From positions 1 through 64,000 of the forward strand of contig VXIS01000153.1 of assembly GCA_008704415.1 (NCBI GenBank): a stretch of 64,000 nt of DNA, read 5' to 3'. Positions 1 through 10,048 of this stretch are shown here, piece by piece. Position numbers and translations under genes: made by a program. The notes under the pieces are model-generated. The model worked only from the letters and a program-made list of their open reading frames with translations, was not told the origin of the DNA and ran no database searches. Origin of the DNA: Sphaerosporella brunnea. Taxonomy: Eukaryota; Ascomycota; Pezizomycetes; Pezizales; Pyronemataceae. The number at the start of each line of letters is the position of its first letter. Position 1 is the stretch's first letter.

Positions 1-2027
1 GGGTAGGGGGGGCGGGGGGGGGCGTCACGCTCCCCCCTTCCTGCTTATTCCTCTCTATTTTTCTATTTCTTCTTCTCTATCTTCCTTCTTCCCCTTTTTT
101 GGGTGTTTCTTTCCTCCTACTATTCTGCGCTCTCTTACTCTTTTCTCTCCTCTTTGGATTGTGGCAGCGTAAGATTAATGTTTGTTGGTTGTATTGTGGA
201 TGTCGAGTGTGGATGTTTTGAGCCGAGATTCATTGGCTTCTAAGAGCTTCTGTTCTGGTCCTTTGTATACTAGCACCCTGATTAGCTCGTACCCAGTCAA
301 GGAGGGCGAAAGGGAGCTCACGGTTGTTTAACACCCAAGATTACTGGGCTTGTACCTTTGGACTTCTGACGGCCCTCTCCATTACTTGAACGGCATAACT
401 TCTAACCTCGACTTCGAAGATGAGCTGTCGATATGCGTCCTCTGGACTGAACACATCAGGGGCTCGAGATGATCATCCAATGAGGGAACGTGGAAGTTTA
501 TGTCACCGCCAGCTTTTTGTGCTCTCTGGAGAAGCAATGGTGTTGATTCCGCAGGCTGCAGATTCTTCTTAAAAGCCGCTTCAACCTACCCTTTAGGCCT
601 TCTAGCGGTATCCCATTCCCGAAGCCCACGATTAGCTTGACGACGGTGTCTTTCTGTACAGCCCTTGTGGAGATCGTAGAGATCGTAGAAGAACCAGTCT
701 TTTTGCTGGGCTTGCTTCGTAGTTGCCACTTCTTCGAAGTTGATGTCAACTGCCATATTCTCGTGCATTCTGAAGAAACCGTTGTCATTTTGACGGTCTA
801 CCCACCGCAAAAGATTGGGATCAATCGATTGGCGGTGTTCTTCGGTATATAGGATAGTCTCTATCACCTCCATTAGCTAAGGCCGAGTGCAGGAAAAACG
901 GGGTGCTCACGTTGGCCTTTATGGCCGAAGATGATGACTCTCCTCAAGGATGAGAAATGACGGGCCTTTGCTGTCGACGCAACTCCCTGCGTACTCTCGA
1001 TGGGCTGTTGTGGTGATCCAAGAAGTCGATCTTTTTGACCAGCTCATGGTCCGGCTCTGATTCCTTGGACCCGAGGCAAGGCTCAAACAGCCAGCTCCCG
1101 ACGATTGAACTCTGAAGATGCCGCTGCCTTGGTGGTCAGGGCACTCTTCGACATGCCCGGCTTTCAGGCATCTCTTGCTCTGGTCGCTATCTAGAGGTAT
1201 CCCCGGTGGGTTTATTCGCGCCCGTAGTTGATGTTTAGGCTTTCACCTCGGACGTTGCGAAGTAGGCGTGGTTTAGCAGGCTCAAAAGCGTGGAACTGTC
1301 ATCATTCTTAAACTTCCGAGACACGGTGGCTCCTAAGTCCATGCAGCCGCAGGAGGAAAAGGTGGCGGGGGTACACCACCGAAAGCCTCACTAGGCAGCA
1401 CTCGACGCCCCAATCCCACATACTAAAATGCCTCAGCTTTCAAACCGCTAAAGCCACGGCGCCGTAGAGCTCAAGAAATAAAGAATCCGGCCTTTTCTGC
1501 CCGTTTAACACACTTTCCAATGTCACACGGAAACTGCATGGAATATTTTCCGCTTAGCATGGACTCAGCGCGTAATGCTGCTCCGCAGCTTGGGTTAAAG
1601 AGCCATAGCATTTGGCCTGGTGGTTGTGATTTTGCGAATGGGTGGTGGGTTGGCCGGCGGGCCAATCATGTTATGTCACTCGCATCTGGACAGTCCGGTG
1701 GATAGCAGAACTGCACGAACGTGACAACACCGTGCCCCACCAAAAAACATTCATGTACTTGTCATTATCTGTCAGTACCATTGAGCTGTCAGGGCGACAT
1801 TAGCATCCATGTTTGTATGGGCGCTGCTCTCTCATACCTTTGTGAGCTTCTCTTGTGAATCAGCAACACCCCTTGAGTCCTGAAGCAGCTGGAAGCGCTC
1901 AACCAGGCCGATGACTTCAAAGAGCGGAAGTACTGAGGCAGTAAAATTTTAGGCTACGATGTCCATTTCGTATCTTTACAAAAAGCAAACAGCAAACACA
2001 AATCGTCCCACAAATACGAACACACAA
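1..2027. other. Spacer without a confident gene
   Basis: The first 130 bases are a G-run followed by a C/T-rich tract. The rest has mixed composition with only short ORFs and no recognisable domain. The only ORF with a plausible amino-acid make-up is the weak minus-strand one at 586-873, listed separately. The stretch just before 2028 would be the 3' flank of the bZIP gene. Confidence 0.5.
586..873 (-). CDS. Weak hypothetical ORF, 95 aa
   Basis: An ATG-started open frame of 95 codons, rich in D, E, N, W and Y in its first 75 residues (for example WVDRQNDNGFF and KDWFFYDLYDLHKGC), then ending in an R-rich tail. The composition looks more protein-like than the surrounding shadow ORFs. I recognise no family, and no splice-linked partner exon was found. 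It could be a gene fragment, a remnant or chance. Confidence 0.18.
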   Translation of the reverse strand: MEVIETILYTEEHRQSIDPNLLRWVDRQNDNGFFRMHENMAVDINFEEVATTKQAQQKDWFFYDLYDLHKGCTERHRRQANRGLREWDTARRPKG

Positions 2028-2709
2028 CTACTTCGCTCCCATGTTCTCCCGCAAAAACTGCACCATTGCATGCCACTTTTCCGCTTCCATCCTCTGCTTC
2101 TGAGCTTCCATCCTCCACATCTCTTCCCGCTTCCTGCTTTCTTCAAGGGCGTCCTCCAGCTCATTCATGCGATCTTGCTTCTTCTGCCGGTACCGCCTAG
2201 CCGCCGCCGTGTTGCGCTTGCGCCTAACGTCCTTGTCGTCATCATCAGAATGAATCTCGGTTTCCACGAGTTCCTTCGGACGAGGCGAGGCAAGTTCACT
2301 GGCCTTGCGTTTGCGGCTAGTACTGGTGGATCCAGTAGTAATTCTGGGGGTGCTGGAAGATGGCCCGAAGCAACTGGGGGAAGTTGCGGCCTCTAGCGGT
2401 GGGAAGAGTGGAAGGCTAGGTAGGCCGGAGCTAGGGGGTGTTGGCAGTCGTGTGGTTTCAGTTGAAGACCCATCAAGAGAGTCAGGGGTCAGGTCTGCTG
2501 GTGGCGTCAAGACATGGTCAGAGGAGGATGGCTCCTCGGTGCCCTGAGAGGCAGCCGACGAAGGAGCCTGGTGGTGTGTAATGGTAATGGTAGTGGACGT
2601 GGTAAGAGTATCTTCGAGGAAGGCTTCGGTGGTGAAGTCGACGAGATAATCGTTGGTGAGAGTGACAGATGAGTCGAAAGACGAGGTTGTGGATGGGGAT
2701 GATGATGAA

Positions 2710-2761
<52 letters not shown>

Positions 2762-3190
2762 TCAGGGTGGAGGCCGGGTTGTAAAATATTGACTTGTCTA
2801 GCTCAGCGGTGTCGAAGAGCGTGAAGTCAATGCCAAAAAAGGAATTATCCTGGTGAAAGCCGTCGAGTGGTTGTTCTTGGTGATCAAAGTCGATCAAATT
2901 TAAGAGGTTATCGTACTGATTAGAGTACGTAGTAACCAGGTGGAACTCTGGCGTTCCTGATGGCGGTGGTTGCGACTGTAACTTGTCAGTCAATGGGATG
3001 AGCAGGGCGCGGGTAGCGACATACAAGACATTTCGGAGAGGATGGTTGTGAAGGGATCGCTGGGAGCGAAGAAACCACGGGGAAAGACTAGGGCGCGGAG
3101 TGAAAGTACTCCGCAAGCGCGGTTGGGGGGGGGGGGAGTGATTGGGCTTTTGGGGGGGGCGTAGAACGTTGCCGGATCGAAGCTGGTCTG
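2028..3190 (-). CDS. bZIP transcription factor, GCN4/CPC1-like C-terminus
   Basis: Nuclear DNA-binding protein. The C-terminal ~75 residues form a basic-leucine-zipper: acidic stretch DDDDKD, basic region with RRKRNTAAARRYRQKKQDR, then a charged heptad helix ending at MVQFLRENMGAK. The middle is S/T/P-rich with a poly-Ser tract coded by a GAT/ATC microsatellite, and has acidic-aromatic blocks (FFGIDFTLFD) typical of activation domains. The frame stays open to about 3248 but contains no ATG before the bZIP, so the start must lie in a spliced upstream exon. A better-looking exon in another frame begins after an acceptor at 3191 (reads QTSFDPATFY), but I could not join it in phase. A 12-base C-run within it may hide an indel. 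The GCN4/CPC1 label rests on the zipper type only. Confidence 0.8.
2698..2760. repeat. (GAT)n microsatellite inside the bZIP gene
   Basis: About 21 near-perfect GAT triplets (one GAA interruption). On the coding minus strand they give a Ser homopolymer of about 20 residues. Triplet tracts keep frame when they slip, so length variation would be tolerated. Confidence 0.95.
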
Positions 3191-3248
3191 CTGGAGAAAG
3201 AGAAAAATCCGTATGATCCGGGAGGCAGTAGACTAATATACTACTCAA

Positions 3249-4622
3249 CGCGGCTCACGATGATGATCGGGCGGAGTCCGCGCTAATGCACTGATGAGCC
3301 ATCATGAATAGAGCGGGGTCAGGATCGGTACACAAGCTTACATAATACGTGCACATGGCACTGCCTCAACTCAGCCATCCTTACTTCAGGAGGCGCAGTC
3401 AGCCTTGCGATTTTAACATGTAATGTGTCATACCTACCTCGGTACTTGGTAACCCTTACTAAGCATGTACAGTGGCCGCTGCGTTAGATATTACTTTTTG
3501 TTTTTCAACCCTGTGGTATGGTAACGACTCTCTGTGATCGTCAGCATTGTTCCCTTTTGCTTCTTCCAACTCTTTGACGATACAATATCTTTGACTGACT
3601 TTCACCCATTTGCTCATGCAAATCCCCGAATTTCGCACCTTTGCCTTCCAGGCTACTTGAGTAGACTTTATCTGTGGGAGCAGAGCCGTGTGAGTCCCGT
3701 TGCGAAGACCACACGAGGTAGGTATATTTCTATTGGCGAATGTTTTCTCCGGATCTCCAAAACTAATGACCTATTTCATCAGAGTTCGGGCAACGTTAAT
3801 CCCGTTAATCCTTATCCCGAACCTAGGTACTTACTTAAGTAAGTACTCAAGTACTTAGTAGACATTGCTATCGACAATTTCATCTGTGATTGTGATTACA
3901 GCCTCGTTGCTCATTCAGCCGTGGGGTAAGTGAGTGGAGATATGACAGCTTCTCAAATCTTACTGTCTTTAGTTTAAGGGACGTCCGGACTGAATCTAGG
4001 GGATATTTCGGCAAATACCTCGTGAACGAGCTGTTTGGCACTTAATCGAGTGTGTATGTACTGTACCCTGCCTGCATGATCCAAACTCAAGTTGCACCAT
4101 ATTCACACACACACGTTGGCGGAATTACATTTGCAAATCTGATGCACACATAGACCCAGAGTCGTTGCCAGATATTCTGACTACTGACATATCTACCAGG
4201 GAATATGGTCATTGCTAGCTATCGTGGTGCTTGATTATAAGGTATTACCTACCTAGTAAAGCAACCAAGCAAGTACGATCATATATATCATGCTTCTATG
4301 CATCGTTATATTTCATCTTAGTTGACGTGCCTGCCGTCTTTCCCAACAAGGTGGGAATTCAACGTCTGCACGGCGGCATCACCACTGTCCGCTCACGGCG
4401 GCCGGCCGGTCGAGGGAATAGCCCTTCACCCTGCTTCCCATAGAGTCCACCCCTTTTCCTTCTTGCATCACGACTACCACGCCTTCATTTCCTTCTTGCA
4501 TCACGACGACCTCGACGACTTGTACCACGCCTTCTTTTCCTTCTTGCACCGCAACTGCTCGCACCACGACGATTTCGACGACCTCTTACACGACGACCAG
4601 CAACATCATCACCCCCGACAGC
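3249..4622. other. Intergenic: bZIP promoter and TOA2 5' leader
   Basis: No supported gene. It contains the upstream region of the bZIP gene, a perfect 20-bp palindrome at 3827-3846 (GTACTTACTT and its complement), and imperfect repeats of a TTCCTTCTTGCATCACGAC module at about 4453-4556 just before the TOA2 start. Confidence 0.5.
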
Positions 4623-5070
4623 ATGGACGACACCTCCTCCCCCGGTCACCTCTACCGGAACACCAGGTTCCTAACCCCCCCCCCCCCCCCTCTCCCTCCT
4701 CATCTACTAACCACAGCAGTTTGGGGACCACGCTCCTAGACTCCCTCGACGAGATGGTGATGGATGGCCGTATGACCCCCAAATTCGCCTGCAAGATCGT
4801 CGAAAACTTCGACATAGCCATGATCAGCGTTCTCCGGAGCAAGGTGAAGGCTCGGCTTGACCTCAAGGTGAATCTCCCCCCCACATTGTCCCATCCAGAC
4901 CACTCTAACGATAGCGCCAGGGCAAGCTGGAAGATTACCGTTGCATCAACGACGAGTGGTACATGGTTCTGAAGGATGTCGTTGTCACCTTGGATGGTCG
5001 CGGAGCTGCCAGGGAGAAAATCGTTCTTGACAACCTCGACGTCCGCATGGTGAAGGACGCAAAGCGTTAG
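4623..5070 (+). CDS. TOA2: Transcription initiation factor IIA, small (gamma) subunit
   Basis: TFIIA-gamma binds TBP-DNA together with the large subunit TOA1 and stabilises the RNA polymerase II preinitiation complex in the nucleus. Three exons: 4623-4666, 4717-4867 and 4921-5070, giving 114 aa, which fits the family (about 105-125). Exon 1 reads to HLYRNT. Splicing restores S-S-LGTTLLDSLDEM, the family's N-terminal helical block. Exon 2 ends at SKVKARLDLK. Exon 3 carries the C-terminal beta-barrel (GKLEDYRCINDEWYMVLKDV). Intron 1 (50 nt) holds a long C-run and the branch/acceptor CTACTAACCACAG. Intron 2 (53 nt) has CTCTAACG. The start is the first ATG that yields the conserved LYR motif. A long ORF reading through both introns (from 4322) is not the protein. 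Confidence 0.9.
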
Positions 5071-7310
5071 TTCTGTCTTCATCTGGAAAGAAGAAAGAGG
5101 AAAGATCATGATGGTGAAATGGTCTTCGAAAGGAGAAAGAGAGAAAAAAAGGATACTCTAGATACTGCTCTGGATATCGAGCAATGTACCTAAGCTTCCT
5201 TCCTGTCTGGAAAGAAACCTTTCGGTGTTCAAAATTTCTGTTCTGTTTTTTTTTTTCACCTTGCTTTCACCGCTGTGACCGTTGTGATCCGCCAAACGCT
5301 GCATTGTGTTTCTCATAGCAGCAGCGGCGCTATCTACTCGATAACCTCAGAGCGGGAACGGGACGGGAAGATCTCGCTTATAACCGTTTTGGGATGTCAT
5401 GCGCGCGGGATGACGTCGCCCAACTGGAGCGGCGCGGTCAAATTTCACTGTATTCAAGCAGCCTGCGCCACCGCAGTTCAGTCTGCTAACCACAGAAGCT
5501 GTCTGATGCACACCGATGGTAGACAGTATTGTGTACTAAAAACAAGCACTACCTGCTGAGGACCCGGCCGAAGATTGAACTTCAATTGAAGCTCACCTGC
5601 TGGAATGATGAAATGACAGACACAGCTTCCTGCGGCGAGAGAAAAGACTTTTAACTCCGGGCAGCTACTTTCAGTTTCTATCTCCGTTTAATGTCCATCC
5701 TCGACATCGTTTGGCCTGTAGTGAACCGATTCTAGTAGCGGTGGACGCGAAGGCTTTTTCGACCTGACCCTGAGGTCGACTGTCAGCGAGCGCCCCAGCA
5801 GCGAGAGTTTTACTTGGGAACATGGCTTCTGTCGAAAGTGGCTGCTTCTTCTCCGGTTGTCGCCTGAATTGCCTCCTCCACCGCATTTCTTTAGGGTTGT
5901 TGGTCTACTAGTATTCAGCGCATCCGATCCATTGAGTGACCTGATCTGCACCACCAGGAAGCCTAGATCGGTACGCCAACAGCTCGAAAGTGCCTGCTGA
6001 CTCAGTGGGGATTATGGGCTGATGTTTAAATCTGTTCAGGTTTTCCTTGGGCACAATAAACACGAGCGCCAGGGTAACGACCTTGACCGAGGCCGGCATT
6101 TGGTCCCACCACGCCTGCAATCCGCTCGCCTTAACCGGGCGTGAGAGAGGCCGATCGTGATCTAGAAACACACCAACAAAGGCTGTCGACAAGTGGGAGA
6201 ATCAATGACAATGAACGAGTCCACGGCAGTCATGTTGCAGCGCTGCGGGCGGACATAGACGTACCCCGTGGATCCCGGAGCCTTAAGCTTCCTTCTTTAT
6301 CTCTCGCAGGAATATGAAAGAAATTTTTGTGCTCCTCCGGTCTCTGGCAAATACCGGGCCGCAGCTTCCAGGTCTTGTTTTCCGCGAGCCGTTTCCTAGT
6401 AACAGCGTTTTGTCCTTTAAGGTCCACAGTGTCGTTGTCAATTTAGTATTGCTCATACCACTGTTTTAGAAATTGTCGGGTTTGCTCCTTTATGTCCATT
6501 CCCGTGCCGACTTTCATACCTCCTGGGAAATTCTGCATCGTGAAAGATCCAGGCGTAAGTGGTACAACAGCCGTTTTTCAAGGGACTGTCCTTAAATGTA
6601 TAGCAACGGTCTATTTGGCAATGATAGAGCGACGGGAAGGCTTCCAGTGCGAACAATTTGTTGGAGTTTGGACAGAAAACATAAGTTGATTGTAATGGTG
6701 ATGATATGTAACAGACACGAAGGTGACAACCTCGAAGGCAACAGATAAGCTGTGCTTCACTAGTCAGCCTCCACATTATGTCAGGACGCATATTCTAAAG
6801 ATTGTTCGATGCCGCAAGTCGGTTGAGGGCAATCCAAAGATAACTCCGCCTTCCCTCTATTCGCGGGTTTAAGCAGCTCTTGATGTCGTTCTAATTGCCA
6901 CAGTAATTGTTGGTTGTTTGCGAAGAATATCTGCATTGTGTCGGATTTCGCGGTTCTCGCGTTGAATGTCGCAGAGAAGGTCTTCCTGCTGCGGCTTCAA
7001 GACTCCGACTCGGCTGTTGCATCCAAATCAACAAGCAGTATTCCGGGCGGCTTCCATCGCAGTGGGCGTCAGAGGCATTCCGCGGGTGCTCAGAGTGTTC
7101 CTACGTTGAAAATGGACCTCTGTGACAAAGCACTGTGCCCCACGATTTCAGCACGCCGACGTTCCACGGCGAAGCTGCCAGTCACAGGTAAACTTACCAT
7201 GGAATGCGCACGAAACATGGCTGCTGGCTGCTGCAGGAACAATGCGTCGACGAACAAATGGGCGAAAGCAAAAGGGCGTTGGTGGAACAAAGTTGAATTC
7301 GCCTAGTTAA
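5071..7310. other. Intergenic without a supported gene
   Basis: Between the 3' end of TOA2 and the convergent 3' end of the F-box gene. ORFs up to 130 codons occur on both strands, but none shows a domain, a conserved block or a splice-linked partner. The ORF at 6914-7306 (Cys/Arg/Lys-rich end) is the longest and I do not support it. Confidence 0.45.
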
Positions 7311-8936
7311 CTAGAACTCGCATGTCGCTCCCCACAGACTCTCAGGCCCCCACTTTTCCTCCAAGCTTCCCCTCCTCTCCCTCTCACTGAGCTCCTTATA
7401 TACTTCCCCGACCGCCCCCTTCAAGTGAAGCCTCAACATATTCTTCCTAACTCTCATTCTGTTCTCCTTCCCATTCCACCTCCACAATCCTGCCCTTACG
7501 ATAGCATCCCACCTACCGGCCTCGTCCTCCTCGGGTACTTCTATCACGGGCCTTAACGTCTGCAAGTCCAAAGTCTGCAGCCAAACCGCCCACAGCTCCA
7601 CCGCCTCCTCCGTCTCGAGTTGCCTGCCCTCTCCCAGCTCCTCCACCACACCTGCCTTTACCGCCAGCGAGATGTCCGATGTCAGCGGACCCAGCAGAAC
7701 GCCAATACACTGGTAGACTTCAAGAAGATCCTTGAGTTCCTGGATGGAAAAGTTCCTGCTCTTGAGCCAAGCCACCTGTGCTTCCTTCTCGCCAATGCGA
7801 GACGAGAATAGTACAGAGAAACCCCAGACGTTCAGTATTGCCTCGTCAAACGCTTCATCGTCGTGGAAGGACATCGGAGTCAGAAGGTGCTTGGACAAGA
7901 AGTTGCTGCAGCGTTTGCGAATTGCGGCTTTTATGCTGGTTGTGGTGGTGCAAAAGTGCTTGAGCGTTGCTTCATACGTCGAAAAGCTGCTGTGGGTGAT
8001 GCCGTACGCTGAGAGCAGGTGACGGAGGGCCGGATAGAGGCGTCGATTGGCTACGTTGGAAACAATTTCTGCAGAATTTGCCTTGAAAATACGGTACAGC
8101 TTCGGATGCGCGAGCGCCAGAGAAGTAACCTCAGTGGCCGTCGGCAGGTGCACAAAGATATTGAACAGCACTTCTTCGGGCAACGACAGCAGCACGCGAC
8201 TATACATTTCCATTATTGACGAGCGCGTTTCCCCCGGCGGAAAGAATTCCGGAAATTCACATTCAAACGGGGAGGTCGGCGGTGAAAAATCAATGAAAGG
8301 TTGTTTCTCGTTCGGCGTCGTAGACCCATCGCCATCCGGGGTTGCAAGCTCGAGAGAAAGCCACGGTAACGAATCCTGGCTCATGCCCCGCACCGGCGAA
8401 TGTGGGGTTACGGGCGGGGAAGGCGGCAGCCGAAACGGCGGCGACGGGTAGCGCTCTGGCACAGAAAAGGACTCTGCTGGACTGGAAGGCGGGGTTGTTT
8501 CCGTCGATACTGCGCGGTCTTGATAGGTGCCGCATGAAGTGTCCAGATTCCCGAGCGCAGGCGCGCTCACTCTCCTTTGGTGATGCGGCAGCGGCGGCAG
8601 CGGTTTGTTGGCATCTACGCTGCGCGCCCTTCGATGTCCCTCGCTCTCGGGGAATGTCGATGCGCGACTCGCCAGCATAGCGCGAGGATCCAAAAAGCCC
8701 GCCGCCGCCTCCTCCGGTGGACTGATCTCAATCGCAGGAACATGTATCGTCGGACCGATTTCGGTGTATCGATAGTCGCGGCCATCTTTGGCGTAAACGC
8801 GCACACGATACGTAGTGAAAGAACACGACGGCGAAACTGGCGAGGCAGGCGGAGAAGCAGGCGGCGCGGAAATTATTTTCGTCCCCAACACGGCCGAAAA
8901 TCCAAAGCTTCGTGAACGTTGGCGCGGGGTCGTCAT
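7311..8936 (-). CDS. F-box domain protein with long disordered N-terminus
   Basis: Predicted 541 aa from the ATG at 8936; the frame's earlier start is a GTG. Residues 1-250 are Ser/Pro-rich and disordered, with phospho-type motifs (PPSSP, PPTSPFE). Near residue 251 an F-box begins: SLPEEVLFNIFVHLPTATEV followed by LALAHPKLYRIF. F-box proteins bind Skp1 and bring substrates to SCF ubiquitin ligases. The remaining ~250 residues are helical, charged and of no recognised repeat class, ending in WGPESLWGATCEF. This layout (disordered head, one F-box, alpha-helical C-terminal half) is common in lineage-specific fungal F-box proteins whose substrates are unknown. No intron is needed. Confidence 0.75.
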   Translation of the reverse strand: MTTPRQRSRSFGFSAVLGTKIISAPPASPPASPVSPSCSFTTYRVRVYAKDGRDYRYTEIGPTIHVPAIEISPPEEAAAGFLDPRAMLASRASTFPESEGHRRARSVDANKPLPPLPHHQRRVSAPALGNLDTSCGTYQDRAVSTETTPPSSPAESFSVPERYPSPPFRLPPSPPVTPHSPVRGMSQDSLPWLSLELATPDGDGSTTPNEKQPFIDFSPPTSPFECEFPEFFPPGETRSSIMEMYSRVLLSLPEEVLFNIFVHLPTATEVTSLALAHPKLYRIFKANSAEIVSNVANRRLYPALRHLLSAYGITHSSFSTYEATLKHFCTTTTSIKAAIRKRCSNFLSKHLLTPMSFHDDEAFDEAILNVWGFSVLFSSRIGEKEAQVAWLKSRNFSIQELKDLLEVYQCIGVLLGPLTSDISLAVKAGVVEELGEGRQLETEEAVELWAVWLQTLDLQTLRPVIEVPEEDEAGRWDAIVRAGLWRWNGKENRMRVRKNMLRLHLKGAVGEVYKELSERERRGSLEEKWGPESLWGATCEF

Positions 8937-9736
8937 TTTTGTTTTGGCCGGAGAATTTTGCAATGCAAACACTCACAGGGAGGGGGGCAGCGCCTTCATA
9001 TATCAGGTACGAGTCTGCCCCGTCATGCGTGCACTGGAAACTAGAGGCTTCACGATGCATGATGTAGGACGACGGAACGGCAGAGGCGCAGTTCTCTCCT
9101 TGCATCACCCGCAGGCAGTGACAGCTTCAAGCAAGAAACGGCAGTTGGCTTGTAGGTACTAATAATAATTGTGGCTAACCCAATAAGCGCCCTGATGCTG
9201 GCTCATCCGAATACAAGTCGCTAGGTGGGGGGAGCCCGCTTCGCCACTTCTCTAAAGTTCTGACCCGGCGAACTAAACAAAACCTGATCCTCGTTTGAAC
9301 TGTTTGGATTACCTACCTAGGTACCTAGGTAGGTAGTATCGTCCAGCACTTGAAAACTTGAGATTAACTTCACACCGTGCTTGCGAGGTTTGGTTTGGTA
9401 GTTATGAATCTACCCGCAATCGTTTGTCCAAAAACAAGATGATCAACAGTACTAGAATCGATGATCGGGCCATATTCTGCCGGCATCTTTGATGTGAGGA
9501 ATGTTTTGAGCTCCATACCTTAGCAGGGGAGGGGGGTTTGGAATAGTCATGATGGTTAGCCTCCTATAATGGTCATGATGGTTTTTAGTGAAGAGGGATT
9601 ATGCGTTTTGTTTTGTTCTATGGTATAAACTCATGATGCTGCAAGATCACGTAACGAGCGGATCCAACAGCGAAGATTCATAATCCGATCTGGCTGTGGT
9701 GGAGGTATCGCGGCGCAAAATGTTGTATCTGTTCTA
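8937..9736. other. F-box gene upstream region
   Basis: Intergenic. It contains a perfect 24-bp palindrome at 9311-9334 (ACCTACCTAGGT and its complement), a motif class often scattered through fungal intergenic DNA. No gene seen. Confidence 0.5.
9311..9334. repeat. 24-bp perfect palindrome
   Basis: ACCTACCTAGGT followed directly by its reverse complement. It is isolated and not inside a recognised element. It could form a short cruciform or act as a dimeric binding site; function unknown. Confidence 0.85.
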
Positions 9737-10048
9737 TCTTACCGAGCAAACATCCTGCGACCAACTCGGCCGAGCAAACAATCGACCAAAACACCACAAA
9801 AACACAACACAACCACTTACCGGCTCAGAATGTTGAATATACCGTAAGTACTCCTCTAGGATGTGTTTCCCAAATGTTTAGAAAAATCGGAGGCCATTAA
9901 GAACCCGTATGGATCTCTTGCAGGGGGGGGGGGGGGTCCACATCTCGAAGCTGTGGATGTAACAGCCCCAAAATTTCGCAAAGGTGACCTTCTGTGATGA
10001 CCATTTTTTTGTTCGGCGATTTGCACGATTCTGAATATCAAATATTTG
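9737..10048 (-). mobile_element. Truncated copy of a TA-flanked MITE (family A)
   Basis: This segment is an inverted, diverged copy of the complete element at 33393-33784. The shared order is a terminal CCGAGCAAACATCC block, a second GAGCAAACAATC block, an ACCACAAAAACA stretch, GTACTCCTCT, GAACCCGTATGG, CATCTCGAAGCTGTGGAT, and AAGGTGACCTTCTGTGATGA. It starts after a TA dinucleotide at 9735-9736. The far end lacks about 27 internal bases and the second terminal repeat, so it is truncated. A 13-base G-run near 9925 replaces part of the GCAGGGGTCC region. No transposase is encoded. Confidence 0.8.

Noticed and set aside
1959..2396. 145-codon plus-strand ORF
   Set aside because: Antisense shadow of the bZIP C-terminus.
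4322..4972. 216-codon ORF read as one protein
   Set aside because: It runs through both TOA2 introns; only its middle (exon 2) is real coding sequence.
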